From: Kordiimonadaceae bacterium
Lineage (GTDB): Bacteria; Pseudomonadota; Alphaproteobacteria; Sphingomonadales; Emcibacteraceae
Assembly: GCA_018675425.1 (NCBI GenBank)
Contig: JABGYD010000035.1
Coordinates: 62,001 to 126,000 of the forward strand
DNA: 64,000 nt
Direction of reading: 5' to 3'
The notes beneath the pieces were generated by a model that ran no database searches, was not told where the DNA came from, and was given only the letters and a program-made list of their open reading frames with translations. The translations under genes and the position numbers were made by a program. The number at the start of each line of letters is the position of its first letter. Within the stretch, counting starts at the first letter, position 1. Positions 36,122-45,763 of this stretch are shown here, one piece after another.

Positions 36122-37567
36122 ATGAATTTTTTTAAATGCCTATTTGCTGGGTTTAGTTTAACAATATTGTCGGTGGTCCTTCTAGTATCAACTAGTTTAG
36201 CCGATGTCGAAGTCGTAGTAGTTGAAAGCGAGGGACGAGGTAGCAGTAGAGATGCGGCTATTAACGCGGCCCTTAGTGCTGCTGTCGCAAAGGTTAATGG
36301 TGTTTCCTTAACTTCTAATTCTCGGTCAATATCCGGACAGTCCTCTTCACAAATAGAAAATAATAGTCAATCTGTATCAGCTATATCATCACGAGTTGAT
36401 ACACAAGCAGCGGCTCAGGTCAGGTCGCGTCAATATAAGGATGGTCAAATACCGCCTGTATCAGATGTGACCGATGTATCTGTCGCAACTACATCAAGAG
36501 CTCAGGGTATCGCCGTTAGGGCTTCTGCATCAAAGATTAATAATAAAACATCATATGATGCTAGTCAGAAAGAAATTGATGTAAAGACAGCAGGGCAAAT
36601 TAAATCTTATGAAGTATTGAGTTTTCAAGAAGTACCACAGGGTTTTATTGTCCGTATTTCTGCGTCTATTTCAAAATTTGTAATATCAATCGAGGCAGAA
36701 CGTACCAGAATTGTTGTTGCACCGTTTAGAATGAAAACTAGAGGAAACACTATTAATGAATTTGAACGCCAATTTTCACAAACTTTGATTAACCAACTCA
36801 CTCAATCGCGTAAATTTGCCGTCCTTGACCGTGACTATATCAATGAGCAAGGTGTTGAATTAAATCTCTTGCAAGCTGGTGAAGTTCCAATCGATGAAAT
36901 GACTAAATTAGGGAACAAGCTTGGGACAGATTTTATCATAGTGGGCGCTGTTGATGAGTTTGTTTCTCGCCGTCGCAATCTAATAATGAAATCAACAGGG
37001 CAAGAAATACCTATGATTGATCAAGGCGCGAGGCTCTCTTATAGAATAATTAATGCAGCAACAGGGCAAGTAAAATTCTCAGATACATACGACAGCATTG
37101 AAACAAAACAAGGAACTGCTATCGCTTCTAAAATAATCGCAAACAAGGCTGCTAATGAGGTGTCACAGAATATTTTGATGAACTTTTACCCTGTTATGGT
37201 TGAAGCAATACAGGGCGATACTATAGTACTTGGTCAAGGTGGAGGTACTGTTGAGGCGGGTCAACAATTTACTCTTGTCCAATACGGTAAAGAAATAATT
37301 GATTCATATACTAAAGAGTCGCTTGGTCGCATAGAAAATAATGTTGGAACGATAGAAATTACTAGGGTGACCAATAATCAATCTTATGCTCGCATCCTCA
37401 AAGTTACGATTGATGTTGAAGCAAATTTTGAACCACAAGGTTTTATTGTTCGCCCGCTTCCAAAAAAACGTGCAAATGAGAATAACGAAAAAATTGCCGC
37501 TAAAATAAAAATAGAAACTGCAGCAAAATTAAATAATTTGCAAAAAGAAAGTGACAATGACTGGTAA
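36122..37567 (+). CDS. Exported CsgG-domain protein with FlgT-like layout (protein D)
   Basis: 481 residues, signal peptide about 1-28 (STSLADVE), and no lipobox Cys, unlike curli CsgG. The layout matches FlgT: an N-terminal domain (EGRGSSRDAAINAALSAAVA), a Ser/Gln-rich insert, a CsgG-type domain (about 190-330: ERTRIVVAPF, FAVLDRDYI, LGTDFIIVGAVD) and a C-terminal beta domain (TIVLGQGGGTVEAGQQFTLV). FlgT assembles the Vibrio H ring and CsgG is the curli pore, but no flagellar or csg genes are present. The start is ATG 36122 with AAAGGA; the frame is open to 36080. Operon end. Confidence 0.82.
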   Translation: MNFFKCLFAGFSLTILSVVLLVSTSLADVEVVVVESEGRGSSRDAAINAALSAAVAKVNGVSLTSNSRSISGQSSSQIENNSQSVSAISSRVDTQAAAQVRSRQYKDGQIPPVSDVTDVSVATTSRAQGIAVRASASKINNKTSYDASQKEIDVKTAGQIKSYEVLSFQEVPQGFIVRISASISKFVISIEAERTRIVVAPFRMKTRGNTINEFERQFSQTLINQLTQSRKFAVLDRDYINEQGVELNLLQAGEVPIDEMTKLGNKLGTDFIIVGAVDEFVSRRRNLIMKSTGQEIPMIDQGARLSYRIINAATGQVKFSDTYDSIETKQGTAIASKIIANKAANEVSQNILMNFYPVMVEAIQGDTIVLGQGGGTVEAGQQFTLVQYGKEIIDSYTKESLGRIENNVGTIEITRVTNNQSYARILKVTIDVEANFEPQGFIVRPLPKKRANENNEKIAAKIKIETAAKLNNLQKESDNDW

Positions 37568-37591
37568 AGCAATTAATTATATCTAAAATAC

Positions 37592-37611
37592 TAAATCCTT
37601 TTATGGATTTA
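37592..37611. terminator. Likely bidirectional terminator between convergent genes
   Basis: TAAATCC-TTTTAT-GGATTTA is a perfect 7-bp inverted repeat 25 bases after the protein D stop, followed on the plus strand by a T-rich run (TGTTGTGTTTTTT). It overlaps the stop codon of the convergent M1 peptidase gene, so one hairpin may end both transcripts. Confidence 0.4.
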
Positions 37612-40158
37612 TGTTGTGTTTTTTAAAATTTTATTTGCACGCTTCATTTGATCAGAGTTTTGTAGTATTTTTAACTTTAGTTGATAATTATAATCGGGGT
37701 TTTTGGTAAGAAAATTATTGACCGTAGCTATGGCAACATCACTTTGATAATATTTGAATGTGGCATTAAGCCACCTTCCAGGAAAAAAAATATCGCCTGT
37801 AATTTGTATATCTTCTAATACATTTAAACTTCTTTTAAGATAACCCTCGGAAAAATCAATTCGCAAGGGGTGATGTAAATATCTAAGTGCAGAAAGAACC
37901 CAGGGTTCTGTGTGTCTATTTTCTGCCTTCATGAGAGTACTAAAAAAATTGTCTCGAATATATTGATCTGAAGACAGAGCGGGAATTATAAATTGAAATC
38001 TTGCCTTATTATCTGGGCCCTTGATTTTAAGTAATTGTGTTTCAATTATTTGATCTGCAGAATTTGGAATCTTAATTGCTAGGGAAGCAGCGATGTTTGT
38101 GTAGTCACGAGTTGATAGATTAAGATTTTTTATTTTTAAACTTTCATTCCATACTGACTGAACATTAGATAGAGCACTAGGGGTTAGTGCAAGATTGGCA
38201 TAGTTACGAAAATAAATGCGCCTTATTCCTGTATTGTGTGCTTCATTCACGACTTGATTCCAAATGGCCTTTTCCAGGAACGGTGCTATATCTATTCGAT
38301 TTTTTTGATTAAATAATGACCAATAAATGTCTATAGTTTGTCGCATTATATGGTTTATTATCAATGGATTTTTTTCTCTACCAACAGCCCAAATAATTAA
38401 TTCGATATATTCCTGTGGTTCTATCGTTCCATTATTTTGCATTAATTGTTCGTATAATTTCACAAATGCTGATGCTCGCTCAAGGTCTGAGAGGTCACCC
38501 CAGTTTTCTCTTAGAAAATTTTTCTCTATTGAAAATAGTCCGTAGCCCATACCATCAGAGTTTAATAAAATTTTTTCATTAAGATTATTATCAAATTTAT
38601 TGAGATTAATTTCTTTCTTAAGATAAGGCACATTATAACTTTGATTACCCTTTCTAATTTCAAAAGTTTGTGACCAAATTCTTTTCATTTTTGATGTATC
38701 AGTTTGACTTAAAATCAAACCCTTATCAGGATATTTTTTAATATTAAATGTTGGTATCCCAGCGGTATTTACCCAAACATCGCTCCATGCATTAAGATCT
38801 TTTTCTGAACGTTTATCAAGAATACTTATAAGGTCAGGCCATGTAGCATTTGAAAATGCATAAGTTGATAAATATTCTCGCACACCTTCGCGAAAAAGAT
38901 CTTCACCGAGCAATTTTTCAAGCTGCTGCATCATAATTGGTGCTTTATTATAAATTATTGCACCATATAAGTTTCCAGCCTCATTTAGATTAGGTAACTG
39001 CTGTCTTATTGGGTTTGAGCCTTCAGATCGATCTACAGCGTAGGCGCCAGGATGAAGCCTTAAATGTGATCTAAGCTGGTGATCAATTCCTGGAAAATTC
39101 GGGTAGATCATTTTAGCAGCAAAGAAATTTGCAAATACCTCTTTTGTCCATACATCATCAAACCAATCCATTGTAACCAGGTCGCCAAACCACATATGTG
39201 AGGTTTCGTGGCCTATAAGCGAAGCCCTCGAGAGGAGGTCAGTCGTGGAAGGATTTTCATCAAGCATTAAACTTGCGGCTCTATATTGAATGGCACCTAT
39301 ATGTTCCATGCCACCAAATTGAAAATCCGGGATTAGCACAAAGCCAAACTTTTGGAATGGAAATTTAATACCTGTGTAATTTTCCATATAATTGATGGAA
39401 TCTTTATGAAGGGAAAATATTTCTTTAAGGTTTCGATTTACTTTTTCAGTATCGGGCTCTCGGTGGAGCATTGTCATTTCTAGCCCATCTAATACTGCTT
39501 TTATTTTAATGAACCGTCCAGCGACAAAGGAAAATAAATAAGTACTCATTTTGTCTGATTTTTTAAACCGCACTATTTTTTTTCTATTTCTTTGGGTTTC
39601 TCGAGCTATGGTGGTGCTGGACATAGTTTCCCAGCTTTCAGGCACTCTAAGTGTAAGTTCAAATGTTGCTTTTAAATTCGGCTGATCAAAGCTCGGAAAA
39701 CTTGTGCGCATACGGTCGGGCACAAATAGTGTGTAGAGAAAATTAGCTGATCTGTTTAATGCGTCATCACCAGCATTATATTTGATTTTTATTTTATTTT
39801 GACCAATTTTAAGTTCATTTTTATCAATAATAATATGTTCGTTATGATGCTTAATTTTCTGACGTGAACCATTAACGTGAACAGTTTGAATTTGATTTTT
39901 AAAAGCTTTAAAGTCAATTTGCAGGTCTTGCGAAAGGTTGTTGAGGTTAAATATAATTTCCGTCAGGCCTCGGATAGGAAGGTCAAGCTGTTCGGGAATA
40001 GTCAAATCCATTTTATAACTTAGATTTGATATATGTTTTTTACGGTAAGTTGCTAACTCCCAGGAAACACCTTTTACTATTGGCATGGTTGATAAATTTT
40101 GTGATTGCGCTGGAAAAATCAATAAATATAAAATTATAATACTACTAATATATCTCAT
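37609..40158 (-). CDS. Exported aminopeptidase N-like M1 metallopeptidase
   Basis: 849 residues with a signal peptide (about 1-19, ending AQSQN). The M1 layout is complete: N-terminal beta domain, FGGMEH (282-286) in place of the GAMEN motif, HETSH (317-321) with Glu340 exactly 18 residues on in WTKEVFANF, and an ERAP1-like helical C-terminal half from about 530. It should cut N-terminal residues from peptides in the periplasm or outside. The Asn of GxMEN, which helps bind the substrate amino group, is His here. Unrelated in detail to the other M1 gene in this window. Confidence 0.92.
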   Translation of the reverse strand: MRYISSIIILYLLIFPAQSQNLSTMPIVKGVSWELATYRKKHISNLSYKMDLTIPEQLDLPIRGLTEIIFNLNNLSQDLQIDFKAFKNQIQTVHVNGSRQKIKHHNEHIIIDKNELKIGQNKIKIKYNAGDDALNRSANFLYTLFVPDRMRTSFPSFDQPNLKATFELTLRVPESWETMSSTTIARETQRNRKKIVRFKKSDKMSTYLFSFVAGRFIKIKAVLDGLEMTMLHREPDTEKVNRNLKEIFSLHKDSINYMENYTGIKFPFQKFGFVLIPDFQFGGMEHIGAIQYRAASLMLDENPSTTDLLSRASLIGHETSHMWFGDLVTMDWFDDVWTKEVFANFFAAKMIYPNFPGIDHQLRSHLRLHPGAYAVDRSEGSNPIRQQLPNLNEAGNLYGAIIYNKAPIMMQQLEKLLGEDLFREGVREYLSTYAFSNATWPDLISILDKRSEKDLNAWSDVWVNTAGIPTFNIKKYPDKGLILSQTDTSKMKRIWSQTFEIRKGNQSYNVPYLKKEINLNKFDNNLNEKILLNSDGMGYGLFSIEKNFLRENWGDLSDLERASAFVKLYEQLMQNNGTIEPQEYIELIIWAVGREKNPLIINHIMRQTIDIYWSLFNQKNRIDIAPFLEKAIWNQVVNEAHNTGIRRIYFRNYANLALTPSALSNVQSVWNESLKIKNLNLSTRDYTNIAASLAIKIPNSADQIIETQLLKIKGPDNKARFQFIIPALSSDQYIRDNFFSTLMKAENRHTEPWVLSALRYLHHPLRIDFSEGYLKRSLNVLEDIQITGDIFFPGRWLNATFKYYQSDVAIATVNNFLTKNPDYNYQLKLKILQNSDQMKRANKILKNTT

Positions 40159-40356
40159 AACTTTTAAACCTTAAGACAGTTAATTGGTTACTATAATGCT
40201 ATATAAAAAACTTTAACAAATTTTTTTAAAAATTAAATTGTGTAATATTGTATTTGTTTATAAGAAATATTTCTCGAAATTTCTTTTTTACGCACCTGAA
40301 TGTTGTTATTAATATATAAAAATAAATTAAACTATATTTAATTTGGGCCAAAATAG

Positions 40357-40947
40357 ATGAAAAAATTATTAATTATTGCTATTAATTTGATGCTAGCACT
40401 TACAGTTTCTATTGCTAAGGGTGATGAATATAAGATAGATATCGAGGGAATGCACGCGGCCATTAATTTTAAAGTACGTCATATCGGCATAAGCTGGCTT
40501 TCTGGTCGGTTTGATAAATTTGATGGTTATTTTGTTTTTGATGAAAGTAACCCGGCTGCATCAAAGGTTATTGTTAATGTAGATGTTGCCAGCGTGAATT
40601 CGAACCATGAAGCTCGTGATGCGCACATACGAGAAGAAAACTACTTGAATGTCACGAATAATCCCACGGCACATTTTGAAAGTACGTCAATAGAAATTTT
40701 AGATAAAAGAAGTGGTTTAATCCATGGTCAGCTTACTCTAAATGGCGTTACTAATAGTGTTTCCCTTGATGCTGAATTTGTCGGTAAGGGTGATGATCCT
40801 TGGGGTGGGCACCGCGCTGCATTTGAAGCAAAATTATCAATTAATCCAACGGATTTCGACTTCAAATTTGAATATGGAGATGTTTACCTAACCTTATATT
40901 TAGAAGGTATTCGCAAAACTGCCGATAATACTAATGAAGACCATTGA
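40357..40947 (+). CDS. Exported YceI-family lipid-binding protein
   Basis: 196 residues with a signal peptide (about 1-22, ending AKGDE). The lipocalin-like YceI pattern is clear: YKIDIEGMHAAINFKVRHIG, GRFDKFDGYFVFDE, REENYLNVTNNPTAHFES and a C-terminal DFDFKFEYGDVYLTLYLEG. YceI proteins bind polyisoprenoids or similar long lipids in the periplasm and are often alkaline- or stress-induced. The gene is monocistronic, with a long AT-rich upstream region shared with the divergent M1 gene. Confidence 0.9.
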   Translation: MKKLLIIAINLMLALTVSIAKGDEYKIDIEGMHAAINFKVRHIGISWLSGRFDKFDGYFVFDESNPAASKVIVNVDVASVNSNHEARDAHIREENYLNVTNNPTAHFESTSIEILDKRSGLIHGQLTLNGVTNSVSLDAEFVGKGDDPWGGHRAAFEAKLSINPTDFDFKFEYGDVYLTLYLEGIRKTADNTNEDH

Positions 40948-40954
40948 TGTTTGT

Positions 40955-42079
40955 TTAGTAGTTTTTCTTTAAATAGTGATAAAATATATCCAACATTTCA
41001 TCCATTCCACTTCGGCCGAATCCTATTCTAAAGCGGTCTTGTGGTGCATCTAGCAGCTCAGATTTATAAATTCGTGGCGGGAGGATCATAATTCCAGTTT
41101 CTTCCAGTAAGTCTTGGCAAAATTGATCCGTTGAACCAGGGCCTATATATTTTGGGTAAGCTACTGCGCCTCCGTCAGGCCTTTTCCATTCAAACGTATT
41201 CGGAAACTCTAAAAAGAAATTATCCAATTTATTTAAGTTATCAAATATTAATTTATTGTTTTTTAGCAATATCTTATCTCGAGCTTTTAATGCAATAAGT
41301 GACAAAATTTCACTGGGCCCACTGTTACATATAGTTAAATAATGTTTAAAACGCTCAAGCTTTTCAAGTAGTGCTGTATCCTGACCTGCAATCCACCCAA
41401 TACGCAGACCTGGTAGGCCATATGCTTTTGACATTACGTTAAGTGATAGCCCTTTCTCATAAACATCTGCTACCTGTGGCATTCTTTTAGTCTCATCAGT
41501 TTCTATACCGCGGTAAACTTCATCACTAAATATATAAATATTAAATTTACGAGCAAGCTTTATAAGATTATTTAATTCATCACTGGATATGATTTTGCCA
41601 GTGGGATTATTTGGAAAGTTTATAGAGATTAACTTCGTGTTTGGCCTAATAGCTGCAATGATTTCATTAATATCGAGGGCCCAGTCATTTTCCGCTTGGA
41701 GAGCAACCCCAGTAACATCGCAAATACTAAGAGGTATAGTCTCAGCTGCTTGATAATTGGGAACGACTACTATCGCGTGGTCCTCTTTATTAAGGATTAC
41801 TTTCATTGCAACATAAAGTCCTTCTTCAGCACCAGCAAAACAGAGGATATTTTCACCTTTTAAATTATCGTAAGTTGACGCTATCTCTGACCTGAGCTCT
41901 GGTAAACCATAGGTCTGTGTATATCCAAGCCATAAATTTTCATACTTGTCACGATCTTCTGAACTTGCCATGGCTAGCAGTTCTTTGGTTGACATACTTT
42001 CCATATCAGATGCAGTTAAATGGTATTTGGCTTTAAATTCCCATTTAGAAAAAAATATTTCCAATTCAAAATTACGCAT
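40955..42079 (-). CDS. Class I/II aminotransferase
   Basis: 374 residues of fold-type I PLP enzyme. NFPNNPTG (154-161) places the cofactor Asn, FSDEVYRGIE carries the Asp and Tyr, and Lys218 in SKAYGLPGLRIGW is the Schiff-base lysine, with the Arg of RIGFGR near the end binding the substrate carboxylate. It falls among the general aspartate/aromatic/Ala transaminase-like proteins; the amino acid used cannot be told. No signal peptide. It converges with the YceI gene, leaving seven bases between stops. Confidence 0.87.
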   Translation of the reverse strand: MRNFELEIFFSKWEFKAKYHLTASDMESMSTKELLAMASSEDRDKYENLWLGYTQTYGLPELRSEIASTYDNLKGENILCFAGAEEGLYVAMKVILNKEDHAIVVVPNYQAAETIPLSICDVTGVALQAENDWALDINEIIAAIRPNTKLISINFPNNPTGKIISSDELNNLIKLARKFNIYIFSDEVYRGIETDETKRMPQVADVYEKGLSLNVMSKAYGLPGLRIGWIAGQDTALLEKLERFKHYLTICNSGPSEILSLIALKARDKILLKNNKLIFDNLNKLDNFFLEFPNTFEWKRPDGGAVAYPKYIGPGSTDQFCQDLLEETGIMILPPRIYKSELLDAPQDRFRIGFGRSGMDEMLDIFYHYLKKNY

Positions 42080-42324
42080 AAAACTTTTCCTTATTATAAA
42101 ATTTATTTATTTTGTAGCATGCCATTTTTAAATAAGAAAGGTTATTGCTTGACTTGATTAGTGAAAAGGCGCATCAAGCGGCCGTTACAGGATTATTATA
42201 TAATTCAATTCCGCTGAGCAGCCGTGACTAGTAACTATCACGAGTATCCCAACATAGGGCCATGTGCATTCGCGGAAATAAATATAGTTCTAGAAAGTAT
42301 GGAACAAACGCGAAGGATTACACA

Positions 42325-44076
42325 ATGACGCAGGAAATTGCGCCTGAAGAAAATTCGTTTGGCTTTAACGACTTTAGTTTTGATAAAGCTATTATAAAGT
42401 CTATTAAAAATGAAGGGTTTATTACACCAACGCCTATACAAAAAATGGCGATACTACCTGTTATGAGTGGGGTAGACTTAATGGGAATAGCTCAGACCGG
42501 AAGTGGTAAAACAGCAGCATTTTCTCTACCCACTATGAATAAAATTCTTCACGAATATAAAGCACCTGAAAAAAACAAACCCAAAGTATTAATAATTGCT
42601 CCAACCAGAGAGCTAGTAATGCAAATAGGAAAATTTATTGATACATTTAGCCGAGGCACCCCTATTAAAAGCCTTGTTGTTGCCGGTGGGCAGCCTTACC
42701 AACCCCAAATACGGAAACTTAAATATGGAGTTGATATTTTAATATCGACCCCTGGTAGGTTAATTGACCATATGGGTTCTGGAACAGTAAGATTAGATCA
42801 ATGTCATACATTTATTCTTGATGAAGCAGATAGAATGCTGGATATGGGCTTTATTGATGAAGTTAAGGAAATACAAGCAGCTTTGCGGGAGGATCATCAA
42901 ACTGTAATGTTTTCTGCGACTATGAATGCAAAGGTTCGTAGGCTTTCAGGTGATTTATTAAAAAACCCCGAATTCGTTGAGCAGGAGCGCAAAAACCTTG
43001 TTGCAGAGACAGTCACTCATAAATTAATGAATGTAAGACGTAAAAGTAAAACAGACCTACTTATTGAACTTCTGAAAGACGAAGGAATTGGTAAAGCCCT
43101 TATTTTTGCTCGAACTAAGCTTGGGGCTGATAATATTTGTGGCTTACTTAAAGAGGCTTTTCGCGACACTCCAGTTAGAGTTGATGCCATTCATGGTGAT
43201 AAAAAACAACGAACCAGAGAAAAAATTCTTTTAAACTTTAGAAAAGGCCGCACTACAGTTCTCGTTGCAACTGATGTTGCAGCACGTGGTATTGATGTTG
43301 ACGGTATTACGCACGTTATAAATTATGAACTGCCAATTGAAGCAGAAAATTATGTTCATCGCGTTGGAAGAACGGGAAGGGCGGGTGCATCCGGGCTTGC
43401 AATCTCTTTTTGTGATCCAAGTGATGTTCGTTTATTGAGAGAAATAGAGAGTTTAATAAAAATTAAAATTGATGTTGATGTAAATCACAAATATCACTTT
43501 GATCTCTCTGAAGTTCGGGATTTCAAAAGGGGCGGCAGAGGTAAGTTTGATAAACCTCGCAGTCGAAGAAAAGATTCCGGTTCTGATGGTAGGCGTAAAG
43601 ATAGCGGTGAAAAGAAACGTAGAGAGTTCAAGAAAGACGATGGTGGATTTAAGAAAGCTGGGGGCGGGTTCAAAAAACCTAATCAGGATGTTCGACGTTC
43701 TTCTAGACCAGAACATGCAAAAAAACCTGAGTATGCAAAACAAACAACCTCCAATAAACCTTCTTTCTCTGCCAAACCTAAACGTGAATATGATCCAAAG
43801 CGCGATAGTTACAAATTTGATTCAGATGCATTTGGCGATGATCCTGTAATGAAAAAGCTTCGTGGAAAACCAGTAAAAAATATAGTTAAAGATAATGGTG
43901 AAACTAAGGTTAGGCCAGAAAAAAAATACGATAAAAATAAAAGTACTGTATCTAAAGGAAAGAAAGATCGTACTTCCAATAAACGGGTAAAGTTAACCAC
44001 TACTAAAAAACAAACGGGTGGTTATAAAACGTTTACAGCAAAGCGTAACGTTGTAAAAGGTAATAGAAATAGTTAA
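42325..44076 (+). CDS. DEAD-box RNA helicase, RhlE type (copy 2) with long basic tail
   Basis: 583 residues. The helicase core (about 1-400) has AQTGSGKT, PTRELVMQ, TPGRLIDH, LDEADRMLDMGF, SAT, ATDVAARGID and HRVGRTGRAG. The last 180 residues are a Lys/Arg-rich, disordered-looking tail with short repeats of GGFKK type and later KKYDKNK stretches, probably binding RNA. The start is ATG 42325 with AAGGAT six bases upstream; the frame is open to 42262. The 245-base leader upstream is long and more GC-rich than its surroundings, as in cold-regulated mRNAs, but no known cold-box was identified. Confidence 0.92.
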   Translation: MTQEIAPEENSFGFNDFSFDKAIIKSIKNEGFITPTPIQKMAILPVMSGVDLMGIAQTGSGKTAAFSLPTMNKILHEYKAPEKNKPKVLIIAPTRELVMQIGKFIDTFSRGTPIKSLVVAGGQPYQPQIRKLKYGVDILISTPGRLIDHMGSGTVRLDQCHTFILDEADRMLDMGFIDEVKEIQAALREDHQTVMFSATMNAKVRRLSGDLLKNPEFVEQERKNLVAETVTHKLMNVRRKSKTDLLIELLKDEGIGKALIFARTKLGADNICGLLKEAFRDTPVRVDAIHGDKKQRTREKILLNFRKGRTTVLVATDVAARGIDVDGITHVINYELPIEAENYVHRVGRTGRAGASGLAISFCDPSDVRLLREIESLIKIKIDVDVNHKYHFDLSEVRDFKRGGRGKFDKPRSRRKDSGSDGRRKDSGEKKRREFKKDDGGFKKAGGGFKKPNQDVRRSSRPEHAKKPEYAKQTTSNKPSFSAKPKREYDPKRDSYKFDSDAFGDDPVMKKLRGKPVKNIVKDNGETKVRPEKKYDKNKSTVSKGKKDRTSNKRVKLTTTKKQTGGYKTFTAKRNVVKGNRNS

Positions 44077-44109
44077 TTAAAAAAATTTATTTTTAGTTTT
44101 CTTAATCAA

Positions 44110-45036
44110 TTATTTAATTTTCAATGTGGATTTTATAAAACTCATAATATCATTAGAAAATACACTAGGACCTGTATTAAAATGAAATACCTCTGAGAGA
44201 TGATTGTGGTTTATAATTTTTCTGACTTTAGGCATCTCTTTGTCGCGCAGGTAAAGGCTATTTACCAAGCTGTTAGCTTGATATTGGAAATTGTCCTTAT
44301 CATACTCTGCGTAGGATACGAAGATTGGAATTTTACGTCCGTCGAGGCTATTTAGTACTGAGCGAACAGGATAAAGTTTATTATCGTGACCAAAGTAATC
44401 ATAATATTGAGGATCAGCTTTTTGATTAAGGACATCTGTGTCATAAACTGACCCACTGGCTAATATAGCGCCAATTACCCCATCATTTTTAATTTGAAAT
44501 TTTTCTTGAAAAACATAACTCGCTGCATGTTGAGCTCCAGCAGAATGACCAAATAAAAATACTTTCGAGGTATCTCCATTTTTAATTTGTTGGGGATTAT
44601 CACGTATCCATTTTAATTGGTTTGCAACATCAATTGTTCCACTTGGCCATTTGTACTTTGGAGCTAGGCGATAAGTCATGATAATTGAAGTAATTCCAAG
44701 TTTAGCAAAATGGTAACCTACATTTTTGTAAATGGATTTGTCGCCCGCCACAAAGGAACCTCCGTGAAGAAAAACTATTATCGGGAATGATTTTTGAGAA
44801 GAATTAATAGGTTCATAAAGATCAAAAGCTTGCTTGGAATGTAACCCGTACTTCAAGTCAAAAGTAACCTTGACTGCACTGTTATTTGTAGCCTCCCAGA
44901 GTGGCTGCCAACGCAATAAAGATTGGTTTAGATCTATAACCTTACCGTCGTCACGAATTTGTTGTTTAATTGAAGTGGCATACGAAAAAGAACAAAAAAA
45001 TATGATTATTAAAAAAGTTAATATAAATTTTGTCAT
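44110..45036 (-). CDS. Exported alpha/beta hydrolase (esterase, HGG type)
   Basis: 308 residues with a signal peptide (KFILTFLIIIFFCSFSYA). The oxyanion motif HGGSFVAGDKS and the nucleophile elbow GHSAGAQHA are those of BD-FAE/hormone-sensitive-lipase-like esterases, and the catalytic His is expected in NHNHLSEVFHF near the end. The start is taken as ATG 45036; TTG 45045 is in frame but has no ribosome site. The gene follows a membrane protein gene by about ten bases and is likely co-transcribed. Substrate unknown. Confidence 0.85.
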   Translation of the reverse strand: MTKFILTFLIIIFFCSFSYATSIKQQIRDDGKVIDLNQSLLRWQPLWEATNNSAVKVTFDLKYGLHSKQAFDLYEPINSSQKSFPIIVFLHGGSFVAGDKSIYKNVGYHFAKLGITSIIMTYRLAPKYKWPSGTIDVANQLKWIRDNPQQIKNGDTSKVFLFGHSAGAQHAASYVFQEKFQIKNDGVIGAILASGSVYDTDVLNQKADPQYYDYFGHDNKLYPVRSVLNSLDGRKIPIFVSYAEYDKDNFQYQANSLVNSLYLRDKEMPKVRKIINHNHLSEVFHFNTGPSVFSNDIMSFIKSTLKIK

Positions 45037-45046
45037 CCTTTTCAAA

Positions 45047-45655
45047 TTATTTATTTTCGTCTTGGTATTTTTTTAAAATTGAAGGATGAAGGTTTGCTTT
45101 TAATTCTTCTATAGATTTTTTTTTAAATTTTTGTCGATGTTTGTTCTTATTTATTATTTTTTCTTCTTTCTCACTCATCAAACTTATAGCAAGGATAGTA
45201 AGTATAATAAATCGACTAACACTAAGACAAAACATGAATGCGTATTTAAAATTTGGATAAATCACATATTCGGGAAGTTGCTCAAATGGTACGTCCCGCC
45301 AAACAATATCACGCGGTCCAATTTTATTTTGTAAAATAGTAAAATTACTCTGCATATAATATGCGGTAACACCATCATACATTATCCAAAAAAGAATTAG
45401 GATAACTACTAAGTACTTTAGATAAACTAAATCGTATATACGGTTGATAAGCAGTTGATGAAAATACATAATAAATAAAAAGTATGTAATCATAATTCCT
45501 GTGAGAGGAATAAATATATTTAGATAATGTTTTACTTCTGTAACACCAAATAAGGTAATTACAAATTGTCCAAATATTTGAGGTAAAATTAGTAAAACAA
45601 AAATTACTGCAACTTGAGCTAGGTCAAGACCTTTTTCCTTTAATTTTTTTTGCAC
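45047..45655 (-). CDS. Multi-pass membrane protein of unknown function
   Basis: 202 residues with four or five hydrophobic segments (AVIFVLLILPQIFG, NIFIPLTGIMITYFLF, YLVVILILFWIMY, FKYAFMFCLSVSRFIIL) and a cytoplasmic-looking basic C-terminal tail (KNKHRQKFKKKSIEELK). I do not recognise the family. The start is GTG 45655, supported by GAGGTAAC upstream at normal spacing. An exported esterase gene follows on the same strand. Confidence 0.65.
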   Translation of the reverse strand: MQKKLKEKGLDLAQVAVIFVLLILPQIFGQFVITLFGVTEVKHYLNIFIPLTGIMITYFLFIMYFHQLLINRIYDLVYLKYLVVILILFWIMYDGVTAYYMQSNFTILQNKIGPRDIVWRDVPFEQLPEYVIYPNFKYAFMFCLSVSRFIILTILAISLMSEKEEKIINKNKHRQKFKKKSIEELKANLHPSILKKYQDENK

Positions 45656-45763
45656 TTGTTACCTCAGTTAGTAAAAATATTTTAATAGTTAACTTTTGTT
45701 ATTTTAATATTGGCATTTCGTTATTATTCAGTAAAGTCATATTTATAAATTAAGGAATTTTAA

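Noticed and set aside
42080-42324. Riboswitch or cold-shock leader before helicase copy 2
   Set aside because: The leader is long and less AT-rich, and has a weak CTTGAT/ATCAAG repeat, but no recognised RNA fold or cold-box could be identified.
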